Below, in pieces: positions 16,862 to 25,770 of a DNA stretch of 64,000 bases; within the stretch, counting starts at the first letter, position 1; every line of letters starts with the position of its first letter. The DNA is taken from positions 62,001 to 126,000 of the forward strand of contig JAQCYU010000001.1 in NCBI GenBank assembly GCA_027682925.1, read 5' to 3'. The notes below the pieces were generated by a model. The model saw only the letters and a list, made by a program, of their open reading frames with translations. It was not told the DNA's origin and did not search any database. This stretch comes from Coriobacteriaceae bacterium AF45-21 (lineage in GTDB: Bacteria > Actinomycetota > Coriobacteriia > Coriobacteriales > Coriobacteriaceae). The translations under genes and the position numbers were made by a program.

Positions 16862-17752
16862 ATGACAAACCACCACGCTGAAGACGGCGATAAGAAAAGC
16901 ATTCTGGATGCCCGCATTGAGCGAGCATATGCAAACGAATATGACGCCGTCTTTGCCGCCGCGACCATCAAGAACTACGCGTCGCTACCGCTCGCGACGA
17001 TCTTGGCCGACCACCCTCAACTGCTGAAGCGCTGCACAAAGATCATGGGCGACCCCGACATTCGCAAGCTGACAGACCCCTATGCCCCAAAACGCGACAA
17101 CGATTCGTACGTTCTTACCGTAGGCTGCCTAGCCCATATGCTTACGGCGCTCGACACGAAACTCAAGCTCGAATGGGAACCCGACGAGCGTCATGAACTC
17201 GAAAGCAAGCGGAACACCCTGCGCACCGCACTGTTCCTTCCGTTGGACGGCCTCAAGCGCTGCAACGTCGAGCTCAATACACAGGCGCGGCAAAAGCCCG
17301 GGACCACAGGGCAGAAAACTCCAAGACCCCATGCGGCCATCGTCGACCGCAACCGATATAACCGCATGACCGCGCATTTTTCTGCCGAGGGAGCAGCCAT
17401 AAGGACGCTGATCGACCTGCTGTGCCTCCTGAGCATCAACGAGCTATTTGAGGGCTATCTCGCCCTTGTTCCCGCGACGGCACCCAAGTCGGTAGCAAAG
17501 ATCATCGAGACCTGCAGACGCCAGTTTGAGCGCCATCGCAATGGCAGCGAGATGAACGCCAGCATCGCGCAGTACTACGCGGCTCATTACAAAAATGACG
17601 GATGTGCCCCTGTCGAGCATCAGCTGCGGCTCGCCTACACCACGCCCGCCGCAACGCTCTATCGCTTTGGAGCCCTTGGCGCTTGCGAGCCGCACGAACA
17701 GGCAGCCTGCCCCACAACCGAGCTCGATCTCAGGCTCGGACGAACCCTGTAG
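16862..17752 (+). CDS. Protein of unknown function, first gene of the ClpP-VirD4 island
   Basis: I do not recognise a family. The 296-residue protein is soluble and mostly helical, with no signal peptide or membrane segment. The N terminus is charged (HHAEDGDKKSILDARIERAY). A middle stretch holds many basic residues (LESKRNTLRTALFLPLDGLKR), and two Cys lie near the C terminus. The ATG at 16862 has GGAG at 5 nt. The frame is open a further 52 codons upstream, but that part has no ribosome site. The ClpP-like gene follows 63 nt downstream on the same strand, so a role in the same process is likely. Confidence 0.55.
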   Translation: MTNHHAEDGDKKSILDARIERAYANEYDAVFAAATIKNYASLPLATILADHPQLLKRCTKIMGDPDIRKLTDPYAPKRDNDSYVLTVGCLAHMLTALDTKLKLEWEPDERHELESKRNTLRTALFLPLDGLKRCNVELNTQARQKPGTTGQKTPRPHAAIVDRNRYNRMTAHFSAEGAAIRTLIDLLCLLSINELFEGYLALVPATAPKSVAKIIETCRRQFERHRNGSEMNASIAQYYAAHYKNDGCAPVEHQLRLAYTTPAATLYRFGALGACEPHEQAACPTTELDLRLGRTL

Positions 17753-17815
17753 CCCGCCAGCCCCTCCGCGGGCAACAATCCTATTCCACAACACAACCAA
17801 CAGAAAGGAGTCCTC

Positions 17816-18433
17816 ATGGACACCAATCATTCCCCCGTCATCAGTCCCCTCACCATGCGTGAATCCGCCCGAGGTATCACGCTCACCAGCATTTACGATG
17901 AGATGCTCGCCCGTCGCGAGCTCTCCGTCATGGGAAACATCGAAACCCCGATGGCCCACGACCTGTGCCAGCAAATCCGCCTGCTCGATGCCACCGACCC
18001 CAGCCGTCCCATCACCATATTTGTCGCCGGCACCGGGGGAAGCGTTCGATCGGGTCTTGCTATCTATGACGCCATGCGCCTCGCATCGTGCCCCATCCGC
18101 ACCGTCTGTCTGGAATTCGCCGCGTCCATGGGCGCCGTGATCTTTATGGGCGGCGACGATCGCCGTATGGCGCCCCATGCGGAGCTCATGATTCACGACC
18201 CGCTGATCCCCCAGGGGGCAGGCGGCTCGGCACTTGCGCTGCAGGAAACCAGCCGGCGTCTCATGCAGACCCGCAAGACCCTCACGCAAATCCTCTCGGA
18301 CCGCAGCGGTCTCACGCCCAAGCGTATCCAGTCCCTCACTGCAAAAGACACCTACCTTTCGGCCGAGCGCGCCGTCGAACTCGGCTTTGCCCACGAAATC
18401 CTCTCGACCACCAAGGAGGTCGCCCATGTCTAA
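17816..18433 (+). CDS. ClpP-like serine protease
   Basis: Protein of the ClpP/crotonase fold, 205 residues. The oxyanion segment ITIFVAGTGGSVRSGLAIYDAM matches the ClpP GG-S turn. The nucleophile Ser lies in LEFAASMGAVIFMGG, and the catalytic His in HAELMIHDPLIPQGAGG. The C-terminal helix with LSAERAVELGFAHEIL also fits ClpP. It differs from housekeeping ClpP in its long N terminus and in lying next to a VirD4-like ATPase rather than a Clp chaperone. An AAAGGAG site precedes ATG 17816. The stop overlaps the start of the next gene by 8 bp, so the two are co-translated. The substrate is unknown. Confidence 0.82.
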   Translation: MDTNHSPVISPLTMRESARGITLTSIYDEMLARRELSVMGNIETPMAHDLCQQIRLLDATDPSRPITIFVAGTGGSVRSGLAIYDAMRLASCPIRTVCLEFAASMGAVIFMGGDDRRMAPHAELMIHDPLIPQGAGGSALALQETSRRLMQTRKTLTQILSDRSGLTPKRIQSLTAKDTYLSAERAVELGFAHEILSTTKEVAHV

Positions 18434-19729
18434 CCTCGCCAGCCGCCTCGCCGCATCTGAGTCCGCATCGTCCACCATCCTCGCCAAGGATCGAACGCTT
18501 TCCTGCGACACCCGCCAAACGGGACTCAACAACAATGCACTTGTGATCGGCCCCTCGGGAGCCGGCAAGACCCGAAACGTCCTCAAGCCCAACCTGCTGC
18601 AAATGAACGCAAGCTACATCGTGCTCGACACCAAAGGCACGCTCTGTCGCGAGTGGGACCCGTGCTGGCAGCCCACGGTTACCGCGTGCAATGTCTCAAC
18701 TTCGCCGACCTCAACACCGTCCCGGTCCTTGCATGCGGCATCGAGCGCTGCGGCTACAACCCCCTAAGGCACATTCGCCGCAAGGCGGACGGCAGGCCCA
18801 ACCAACAGGACATCCTCTCGGTGGCAAAGGCCATCTGCCCCATCGAGGACAACAACCAGCCTTTTTGGGATCATGCGGCGGCAAACCTGCTGTCGTGTCT
18901 TATCGCCTACGTCACCGAACAGCTACCCGCCGAGGAGCAGACGATCAGCTCGGTCATCAAGCTGATCGAGCACCTGCAGGACGGTGCCACGGGTCGATTG
19001 TTTGACGACCTGATCACGACCGACCCCCAAAGCTATGCCCTCTCGCTATGGCGGCGCTACGCCATTACGCAAAATGCCGAGCGCATGCACGCGAGCATCG
19101 TCGGCATCCTTGCCGAAAAGGTCATGTGTCTGGGATTCGACGGTGCGGCACAGCTCTATCGTGAGTGCCATCAGGTGGACTTCGCTTCCATGGGACACAC
19201 CCCCTGCGCCCTGTTTGTAACCGTGAGCGATATTGACCGCAATCTCGATCCGCTGACCGGCCTCTTTATTTCGCAGGCGTTTATGGGCCTCATTCGCGAG
19301 GCCGATAGGCAGCCCGATGGTAGCCTGCCCGTGCCCGTGCGCTTTATGCTCGATGACTTCGCAAATCTACAGATCCCCCAGATCGACAACGTGCTCTCGA
19401 TTATCCGAAGCCGCAACATCTGGGCAACGCTGCTGCTGCAGTCGACCAACCAGCTCGATGCGCTCTATGGCGAGGCACGCGCACGCTCCATCATGGGCAA
19501 CTGCGACACGCATCTGGTGCTGGCGTTCCAGGATCCCGAGAGCGCCCGGGTGTTTTCCGACCGCGCCGACGCGCTGCCCAGTACGCTCATGGCGACGCCG
19601 ATCGATCGCTCGTGGCTCTTTGTACGCGGTCGCACTCCCGAACAGGTCGAGCGCTTTAGGCTCGAAGACCATCCGCTCTACGGGGAGCTGCCCGAGGCGC
19701 AGCGAGGCCATGCGGAGGCCGAGCTCTAG
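18426..19729 (+). CDS. VirD4/TraG-like coupling-protein ATPase (apparent frameshift near 18653)
   Basis: FtsK/HerA-type ATPase of the type IV coupling protein family. Walker A is NALVIGPSGAGKTRNVLKPN near residue 40, and Walker B is VPVRFMLDDFANLQIPQIDN. The C-terminal half shows NIWATLLLQSTNQLDALYGE and NCDTHLVLAFQDPESARVF, both typical of TraG/VirD4. The frame breaks after TKGTLCRE; one added G (GAGGTGGGACC) gives TLCREVGPVLAAHGY and a 434-residue protein. There is no N-terminal membrane anchor, unlike classical VirD4. No relaxase, VirB4 or pilin gene is nearby, so a stand-alone system with the ClpP-like protease is possible. Confidence 0.78.
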
Positions 19730-19807
19730 ACGCAGGGCCCTCGCAGCGCGCGGCGCCCCAGCGATGTTCCACAAAGGCCGTGCGCCCCGGGACCACGGCA
19801 AAGCAAA

Positions 19808-19837
19808 GGGGCCCGCATCCGATAGGATACGGGCCCC
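19808..19837. terminator. Terminator between VirD4-like gene and pgi
   Basis: A 13-position stem with one mismatch (19808-19820 with 19825-19837) and loop GATA. T-rich sequence follows on the minus strand, so it mainly serves pgi. The genes converge. Confidence 0.75.
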
Positions 19838-19870
19838 TGACTATAAGACGCGATGCGTTAACAGCAGCGA

Positions 19871-21563
19871 CTACTTGCGATGCGCGCGATAGAACTCGAT
19901 AAGCGCCTGAGTCGAAGCGTCCTGCTCGGCCTTGGCGGCATCGTCGTGGAAGGCCGGGGTGATCTGCTTGGCAAGCTGCTTGCCCAGCTCGACACCCCAC
20001 TGGTCGTAGGAGTCGATGCCCCAGACCGTGCCCTCGACAAACGTGATGTGCTCGTACAGGGCGATGAGCTCGCCGAGCGCGAACGGGGTCAACGTATCGC
20101 CGAAGATCGAGGTCGTCGGGCGATTGCCCTCAAAGCAACGGGCCGGGACGATCTGCTCGGGCGTGCCCTCGGCGCGCACCTCGTCGGCCGTCTTGCCAAA
20201 GGCGAGCGCCTTGGTCTGGGCCAGGAAGTTGCCCAGGAACAGCTCATGCACGTCCTGGCCGCTATCGGTCGCAGGGTTGGCGGTATTGGCAAAGGCGATG
20301 AAATCGGCCGGAACCACCACGGTGCCCTGGTGCAGCAGCTGGTAGAAGGCATGCTGGCCGTTGGTGCCGGGCTCGCCCCAGAAGATCTCACCGGTGTCGG
20401 AGGTCACGGCGCTGCCGTCCCAACGGACATGCTTGCCGTTGGACTCCATGGTGAGCTGCTGCAGGTAGGCCGGGAAGCGGTGCAGGTACTGGCAGTACGG
20501 CAGCACGGCGTGGCTCTTGGAACCGAAGAAGTTGACGTACCAGACGTTGAGCAGGCCCATCAGCGCAACCGCATTGTTCTCGAGCGGCGTGTTGCAGAAG
20601 TACTCGTCGATAGCGTGGAAGCCCTCGAGGAACTGCTGGAAGCGCTCGGGACCGAGCACGACGATCAGCGACAGGCCCACGGCGGAGTCGACGGAGTAGC
20701 GGCCGCCGACCCAGTTCCAGAAGCCGAGGCGTTGGCGGGGTCGATACCGAGGCCTCAACCTTCTCGAGTGCGGTGGAAACGGCGACGAAGTGCTTTGCCA
20801 CGGCCTCGGCATTCTGCTCATCGGAGCCGTCGATGGCGCCCTGGGCCTTGAGCTGATCGAGCATCCAGGTCTTGACCTCGCGAGCATTCGTGAGGGTCTC
20901 GAGCGTGGTGAAGGTCTTGGAGACGATGATCACGAGCGTGGTCTCGGGATCCAGACCCTTAAGCTTCTCGGCCTGGTCGTTGGGGTCGATGTTGGAGATA
21001 TAGCGGCAGTCGATACCGGCGTCGGCATAGGGACGCAGGGCCTCGTAAGCCATGACCGGGCCCAGATCGGAGCCGCCGATGCCGATGGACACCAGGTGCT
21101 CGATCTTCTTGCCGGTAACGCCCTTCCACTCACCGGAGCGCACGCGCTCGGCGAAGGCATACATGCGATCGAGGACCTCGTGCACGTCGGCGACGACGTC
21201 CTGGCCGTCAACGATGAGCTGGCCCTTCTCGCTTGCCGGGCGGCGCAGTGCGGTGTGCAGGACGGCGCGGTCCTCGGTGGTATTGATGTGCTCGCCGGAG
21301 AACATGGCGTCGCGGCGCTCCTCGAGCTTCACCTCGCGGGCAAGATCGCACAGCAGCTTGACGGTCTCATCGGTCACCAGGTTCTTCGACAGATCGAAGT
21401 GCAGGTCACCAGCGTCAAAGCTCAGCTTGTTCACGCGCTCGGCATCGGCGGCGAACCAGGCCTTGAGGTCGATACCTTCGGCCTCGAGCTTCTCCTGATG
21501 AGCCTCGAGTGCCTTCCAAGCGGCGGTCGACGTAGCATCGATAGGTGCGGCAACAGTTGCCAT
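19871..21563 (-). CDS. pgi: Glucose-6-phosphate isomerase (two apparent frameshifts near 20725 and 20747)
   Basis: Interconverts glucose 6-phosphate and fructose 6-phosphate in glycolysis. The N-terminal half shows the first SIS region [36 protein letters not shown] and [20 protein letters not shown]. The C-terminal half shows [48 protein letters not shown] (catalytic Glu) and [13 protein letters not shown]. The halves are out of frame. Adding one G and one T in two short runs within about 25 bp restores GIDPANAFGFWNWVG and gives 564 residues. ATG 21563 has GAGGAGG upstream. The fully conserved protein argues that the breaks are sequence errors. Confidence 0.88.
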
Positions 21564-21686
21564 AGAGTCCTCCTCAGCATACGGGCGCACGCCTCCATGC
21601 GCCCGGACATTCAGATGCCACTATTCTAGCGCAGGTCAAGACCGTAATCAGCGAGCGTTGCCAATCGGCCCCCAAACGGCAACCGA

Positions 21687-21752
21687 CCAAAAAGGGACAG
21701 GTTTATTTTGGCAGGTCAAACGCTTTACCAATCAAAAATACCTATCCCTTTA
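21687..21752 (-). terminator. Imperfect hairpin with repeated GGGACAG motif
   Basis: AAAGGGACAGG (from 21690) pairs imperfectly with CCTATCCCTTT (to 21751), downstream of the Fe-ADH-like gene. It is T-rich on the minus strand. The motif CCAAAAAGGGACAG at 21687-21700 recurs at 22420-22433 on the other side of that gene. Confidence 0.5.
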
Positions 21753-21761
21753 TGCCAAATA

Positions 21762-22337
21762 TTAGGCCGCGGCACACACGCTGCCGAGCAGCTCGCGCAG
21801 AGGAGACCCAATGCCCTCCAGCAGTTCGGGCGCGATAATGGCAAAAACGGGAACCTCGCCGGCGCCCACGACAGCAGGCACCTTGCCCTCCGAGATAATG
21901 CATCCATAAGGGACAAAACCGTCTTCGCCGGCATCGAGCGCCGCCATGCGACGCGCGAGTTCGCGCGCAAAGCCAGCAGTATCGGCATCGCCAATCGCTA
22001 GGACAAAGTCCACGCCTTCGTCGGTCGCCAGGGCCACGGCTTCGTCGATCAGCTCGTCTCCCCCGTCGCCCTCAACCGAGCCGCAGCGGAAAAGCACACG
22101 CTCGAGCAGGGCTCGATCAAGCGAGCCAAGTGCCGCCGAGACAAGCTCATCGCGCGTATGCTTGTCACCGCCCAGCACGACCAGCGCCTTGGTGCCGCCA
22201 TAGTGGGCAACCAATCGCCCGCACCAGCGAGTCACATCCCCATCCGCAACCAAGCGCGTCGGCATACCAAACCCATAATTGACCATCTTTTCCACAACCT
22301 TTCCGTGCGCATAGGCGGTATCAATCGTTAGGCTCAT
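21762..22337 (-). CDS. Short Fe-ADH-like protein (N-terminal domain only)
   Basis: The 191-residue protein resembles the nucleotide-binding half of iron-containing alcohol dehydrogenases such as BdhA. YGFGMPTRLVADGDVTRW matches the usual FGxPT start, TKALVVLGGDKHTRDEL the first strand, and EGVDFVLAIGDADTAGFARE the DFIxAxGGGS segment, although GGGS has become GDAD. The last part, VPVFAIIAPELLEGIGSPLREL, resembles the strand before the metal domain. The iron-binding helical domain (about 190 residues) is missing, and no remnant is seen downstream. It may be a degenerate or repurposed half-enzyme. The ATG lies at 22337 with no strong ribosome site. Confidence 0.5.
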   Translation of the reverse strand: MSLTIDTAYAHGKVVEKMVNYGFGMPTRLVADGDVTRWCGRLVAHYGGTKALVVLGGDKHTRDELVSAALGSLDRALLERVLFRCGSVEGDGGDELIDEAVALATDEGVDFVLAIGDADTAGFARELARRMAALDAGEDGFVPYGCIISEGKVPAVVGAGEVPVFAIIAPELLEGIGSPLRELLGSVCAAA

Positions 22338-22419
22338 GCTACGAAGCGAGCTTTTCCGAGCTGTTTCGCGCTCTTTAGGGCTGCGTTAAAAACCCGATGC
22401 AACCGCACGACCATACCTG

Positions 22420-22433
22420 CCAAAAAGGGACAG
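22420..22433 (+). repeat. Second copy of the CCAAAAAGGGACAG motif
   Basis: An exact 14-nt match to 21687-21700 in the same orientation. The two copies flank the Fe-ADH-like gene. Confidence 0.6.
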
Positions 22434-22510
22434 ATTTTGACGGTGTCCGGTCGAGCAGGTATTATCGAACAGGTATTCGATAAGAACATGTGTTTGATGG
22501 GAGGGCTCGG

Positions 22511-24015
22511 ATGGCGCACGAGCAGCACACCTACATCTGCATCGACCTCAAGACGTTTTATGCCAGCGTCGAGTGCGTCGATCGTGGGCTCGATCCGCTC
22601 AACACCAACCTGGTCGTTGCCGACGAATCGCGCGGACGCACGACTATCTGTCTCGCTATCACGCAGGCTATGAAGGACCTAGGGATTCACAACCGCTGTC
22701 GCCTGTTCGAAATACCCGATGGCATCGACTACATCAAGGCCGTACCGCGCATGCAGCACTACATGGAGGTGTCGGCGCGGATCTACGGTATCTACCTGGA
22801 ATACGTCAGTCCGCAAGACATTCACGTCTACTCAATTGACGAGTGTTTTATCGACGTGACGCCATATCTGGACCTCTATCACACCGATGCGGAAGGCTTC
22901 GCCTGCATGTTGCGCGACGAGGTCCTCGCGCGCACCGGCATCACGGCGACGGTCGGCATCGGCCCCAACCTATTCCAGGCCAAGGTAGCACTCGACATCA
23001 CTGCCAAGCATGTGCCCAGTCGCATCGGCACACTCGACGACGAGACCTTTCGCAAGGAGATCTGGCCCCATCGCCCCATCACCGACATCTGGGGCATCGG
23101 CCCCGGCGTGGCGGCCCGTCTCGAGAAATACGGTGTCTACGACCTGATGGGGGTCGCAGCGCTCGACGAGAACCTGCTCTACGACGAACTCGGCGTCAAT
23201 GCCGAATATCTTATCGACCACGCCTTCGGGCGTGAGCCGACAACCATCGCCGATATCCAAGCTTATCGCCCGCAAGCGACCTCGACCACCACAGGCAGGT
23301 GCTCTCGAAGGGCTATGCCTATGAGCAGGCCTACACCGTCTTGCGCGAGATGGTCGACAACGCCGTGTTGGACCTAGTCGATAAGCACGTGGTCTGCGAC
23401 AGCATCTCGCTCTTTGTGGGTTATGCGAGCGAACGAGCTGACATACGCCGCCTCGACGCCAGCGGTACAGCGCAATATGTGGACGGATGCGGACACCTAC
23501 GCTCGAGCACGTCGAGCATCGAACCCACCGCAACCGCCGGCCCTGAGCTCGCGCCCCGTGCGCCCAAGCCCGTCCAGCGCGATGACGAACGGCGCCGCCT
23601 GGTGCGGGAGGCGCAGGCTATCGATGGCATCTTTGTGGGAGAGCATGGCGGCAAACCGCGCGGTGGCTATGCCGCACTCTTAGCGCACTCCAACGCCTCG
23701 CGCAAGCTGCCCGAGCGCACCAATTCGTTTAAGAAGATCATGGGCTATTTCGATGAGCTCTGGGCGCAGACTGTCGATCCCAAACGACCAGTCAAGCGCA
23801 TCAACCTGGGATTTGGCAACCTCATGCCGGAGGAGTTTGCCACCATCGATCTATTTAGCGATGTCGAGGCCGATGAGCGCGAGCGCGAGCTGGCCCGTGC
23901 CGTGCTGGCTGTAAAAGGCAAATACGGCAAGAACGCGCTCGTCAAGGGATTAAGCTTTACCGCCGGCGCCACCGCACGCGAACGCAACGATCAGGTAGGA
24001 GGGCACCGTGCCTAA
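22511..24015 (+). CDS. Y-family DNA polymerase, UmuC/UvrX-like (apparent frameshift near 23296)
   Basis: Translesion DNA polymerase. TYICIDLKTFYASVECVDRG holds the first catalytic Asp and the steric-gate region. HVYSIDECFIDVTPYLDLY holds the SIDE catalytic pair. TVGIGPNLFQAKVALDITAK and DIWGIGPGVAARLEKYGV are palm and helix-hairpin-helix elements. The little finger and C terminus (KGYAYEQAYTVLREMVDNAV onward) are in another frame. One added C (GGCCAGGTGCTC) joins them as TTGQVLSKGYAYEQ, giving 501 residues. ATG 22511 has GGGAGGG upstream. The stop overlaps the yolD-like gene, an arrangement known from Firmicutes plasmids and prophages. Confidence 0.83.
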
Positions 24016-24433
24016 GCCCCAACAGCAGCCGATGCGGCCACCGACACCTTTTGAACGCCTAGCGGACCCCGAGGGAAGACGTCGCTCCGCCGACCCCAAG
24101 CTCACCGCTAACGGCGCCGTCCGTGCCGGCCGTGCCGCGCAGTTTATGCCCTTTGCCGCCCTCACGGGATATTACGAACTCGTGCGCAAGCAAGAGATCA
24201 CCGCCGAACCAAAATGTGAACTCACGGAAGAAAAAGCCCTCGAGCTTTCGAAAAAGCTCGAGGGCCTCAAACGTGGCGACCTAGTCCGCGTCACCTATTA
24301 CGATGCGTACGGCTATCGCTCCCGCACCGGCATCCTCGACGAGGTACTCCCTGCCTTCAAGCTCCTCAAGCTCAAAGACATCGCCATCGATTTCGATGAC
24401 ATTCTTGACATCGAACTGCGCGGACGAGCCTAG
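24008..24433 (+). CDS. YolD-like protein
   Basis: Small accessory protein of the YolD-like family (PF08863), 141 residues, expected to work with the overlapping Y-family polymerase. It carries the family phrase GRAAQFMPFAALTGYYELVR and a C-terminal beta-rich part with RGDLVRVTYYDAYGY and DIAIDFDDILDIEL. The GTG start at 24008 overlaps the polymerase stop and has an AGGAGGG site, so translation is coupled. The first 30 residues are Pro/Arg-rich and likely disordered. Confidence 0.82.
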   Translation: MPKPQQQPMRPPTPFERLADPEGRRRSADPKLTANGAVRAGRAAQFMPFAALTGYYELVRKQEITAEPKCELTEEKALELSKKLEGLKRGDLVRVTYYDAYGYRSRTGILDEVLPAFKLLKLKDIAIDFDDILDIELRGRA

Positions 24434-24459
24434 ACAAGGAAGTGCATCCAAGGCGGCGC

Positions 24460-24843
24460 TTACAGCGTCATGACGTAGTAACCCGCATCCTTCACGGCCG
24501 CCACGAGAGCACCGCGATCGATTGGCCGCTTGGAGCGCACGCGCGCCGTGTGGTCCGCGTACGTTACCGTTGCCCACACACCATTCAGCGCATTGAGGGC
24601 ATTGGCCACATTCTGAGCGCAGCCATCGCAGCTCATGCCGCCGATGAGCAGCTCATCGCTATAGGGGTAGTGGGACGGATCGGTATCCGCAACCACTACC
24701 TTCTTGGCCTTCTTACCGCTCGTGCCATCGCTGCAGCAGCTCTTTCCGTGTGTCGAAGCGACAATACGCCGCAGGCCAAAGAACATGCCGACGACAATCG
24801 CGGCAAGCACGATGATATTTGCAGGGTTTAGCAAGTCTTCCAT
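24460..24843 (-). CDS. Membrane-anchored heavy-metal-associated (HMA) domain protein
   Basis: A 127-residue protein with one N-terminal membrane segment (NIIVLAAIVVGMFFGLRRIV), a Cys pair in GKSCCSDG, a Lys-rich linker and a C-terminal HMA domain. The HMA metal loop is LIGGMSCDGCAQNVANALNA, with CxxC for Cu(I) or a similar soft metal; the fold continues with VTYADHTARVRSKRPI. It looks like a tethered copper chaperone. ATG 24843 was chosen for its GGGG site; six upstream codons are less likely. A CsoR-like palindrome lies 30-47 bp upstream. No P-type ATPase is in the window. Confidence 0.75.
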   Translation of the reverse strand: MEDLLNPANIIVLAAIVVGMFFGLRRIVASTHGKSCCSDGTSGKKAKKVVVADTDPSHYPYSDELLIGGMSCDGCAQNVANALNALNGVWATVTYADHTARVRSKRPIDRGALVAAVKDAGYYVMTL

Positions 24844-24872
24844 GCGATCCCCTTTCTCCAAACTCTTATACC

Positions 24873-24890
24873 TATACCCCCATGGGGTGT
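24873..24890 (-). promoter_or_regulatory. Candidate CsoR-type copper operator
   Basis: ACCCC-CAT-GGGGT (76-88 of the 24800 block) sits inside TATACCCCCATGGGGTGT. Copper-sensing CsoR proteins bind such G-tract palindromes. Its place directly upstream of the HMA gene supports this, but the regulator is not in view. Confidence 0.45.
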
Positions 24891-24952
24891 TCCCATCTTA
24901 CTCCAAACTCGTGTCGGTTCGGTCAATTAGTTTCCCGCTTCAAACTTTTTTG

Positions 24953-24995
24953 TTGACCTTGGCTTACTTTCGTGTATAAGTTTTCCTAGGCTAAC
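24953..24995 (+). promoter_or_regulatory. Promoter of DUF3793-flavodoxin unit with DtxR-like half site
   Basis: The -35 box TTGACC (24953-24958) and the -10 box TATAAG (24975-24980) are spaced 16 bp. TAGGCTAAC (24987-24995), overlapping the expected transcription start, matches the core of actinobacterial DtxR/IdeR iron boxes. Confidence 0.55.
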
Positions 24996-25019
24996 AACTG
25001 AGGACCCGAAAGGAGCATC

Positions 25020-25724
25020 GTGACTCGAACCATTGACATCCCAACATACCAAACGGCTGTCGTGCGCAACTGCTCCCCTACGCTCGCAGGTATCAAGCCG
25101 GCCTCGCTCTTTACCTATCCCGGCGTTTACGCCAACCAAGGCGGAAAACCCGGCGCCGCCCATATCGAAGAGCGACGCTCTCGCCTGCTCGCGGTCATTG
25201 CCCAATGCAACCGCGAGCTCCAGCCACTCGGGATCCATATGAGCGTTTTGGTCTGGCGCCCCTGCGGAGCGCTCATCTATGTGTACCGCCCTGCGGACCT
25301 CATGCGATACCTCTCCGACCCCCGCGCCACGACGGCGCTTACCGCCGAAGGTTACGATGTCCACAACCTGCCCGCATCCCTGGTGCATCTCGCCGCGCGC
25401 ATCACGCTGGCAAGCAGCAATGCCGCAGAAAGCGCCTATGACAGCAGCGTCTGCGCACTCGCGCGAAATAGGCACTGCGATACGGGGTGCATGTGCGAGT
25501 TCCCCCACGAAATTGGCTATTTTTTGGGCTATCCCTACGAAGATGTCCATCAGTTTATCGTCCAGCACGGCGAAAACTATAAGGTCTTTGGCGCATGGAA
25601 GGTATACACAAACGTTGAGCAGGCGCTCACGACCTTCGATTCCTATCGCGCATGCACGCAATACCTTACGTACATCTATCAACAGGGCTGCACCCTGGGA
25701 CAACTTGTCCAGGCAACCCGATAG
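25020..25724 (+). CDS. DUF3793 family protein
   Basis: Protein of 234 residues with the DUF3793 hallmark CMCEFPHEIGYFLGYPYEDV followed by FIVQHGENYKVFGAWKVYTN. The central half carries several Cys (RNCSPTLAGIKPASLF near the start, NRHCDTGCMCEF). The function is not established; genes of this family are often next to flavodoxins and iron-uptake genes in anaerobes. The GTG start at 25020 has AAAGGAG upstream. The flavodoxin gene follows after 46 nt under the same promoter. Confidence 0.85.
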   Translation: MTRTIDIPTYQTAVVRNCSPTLAGIKPASLFTYPGVYANQGGKPGAAHIEERRSRLLAVIAQCNRELQPLGIHMSVLVWRPCGALIYVYRPADLMRYLSDPRATTALTAEGYDVHNLPASLVHLAARITLASSNAAESAYDSSVCALARNRHCDTGCMCEFPHEIGYFLGYPYEDVHQFIVQHGENYKVFGAWKVYTNVEQALTTFDSYRACTQYLTYIYQQGCTLGQLVQATR

Positions 25725-25770
25725 AGCATACAAAACGCGGCCGCACGCCGCACAACCGAAAGGAAAACAT

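Noticed and set aside
16862-19729. A full integrative conjugative element
   Set aside because: Only a coupling-protein-like ATPase is present. No relaxase, T4SS core, integrase or clear attachment sites were found.
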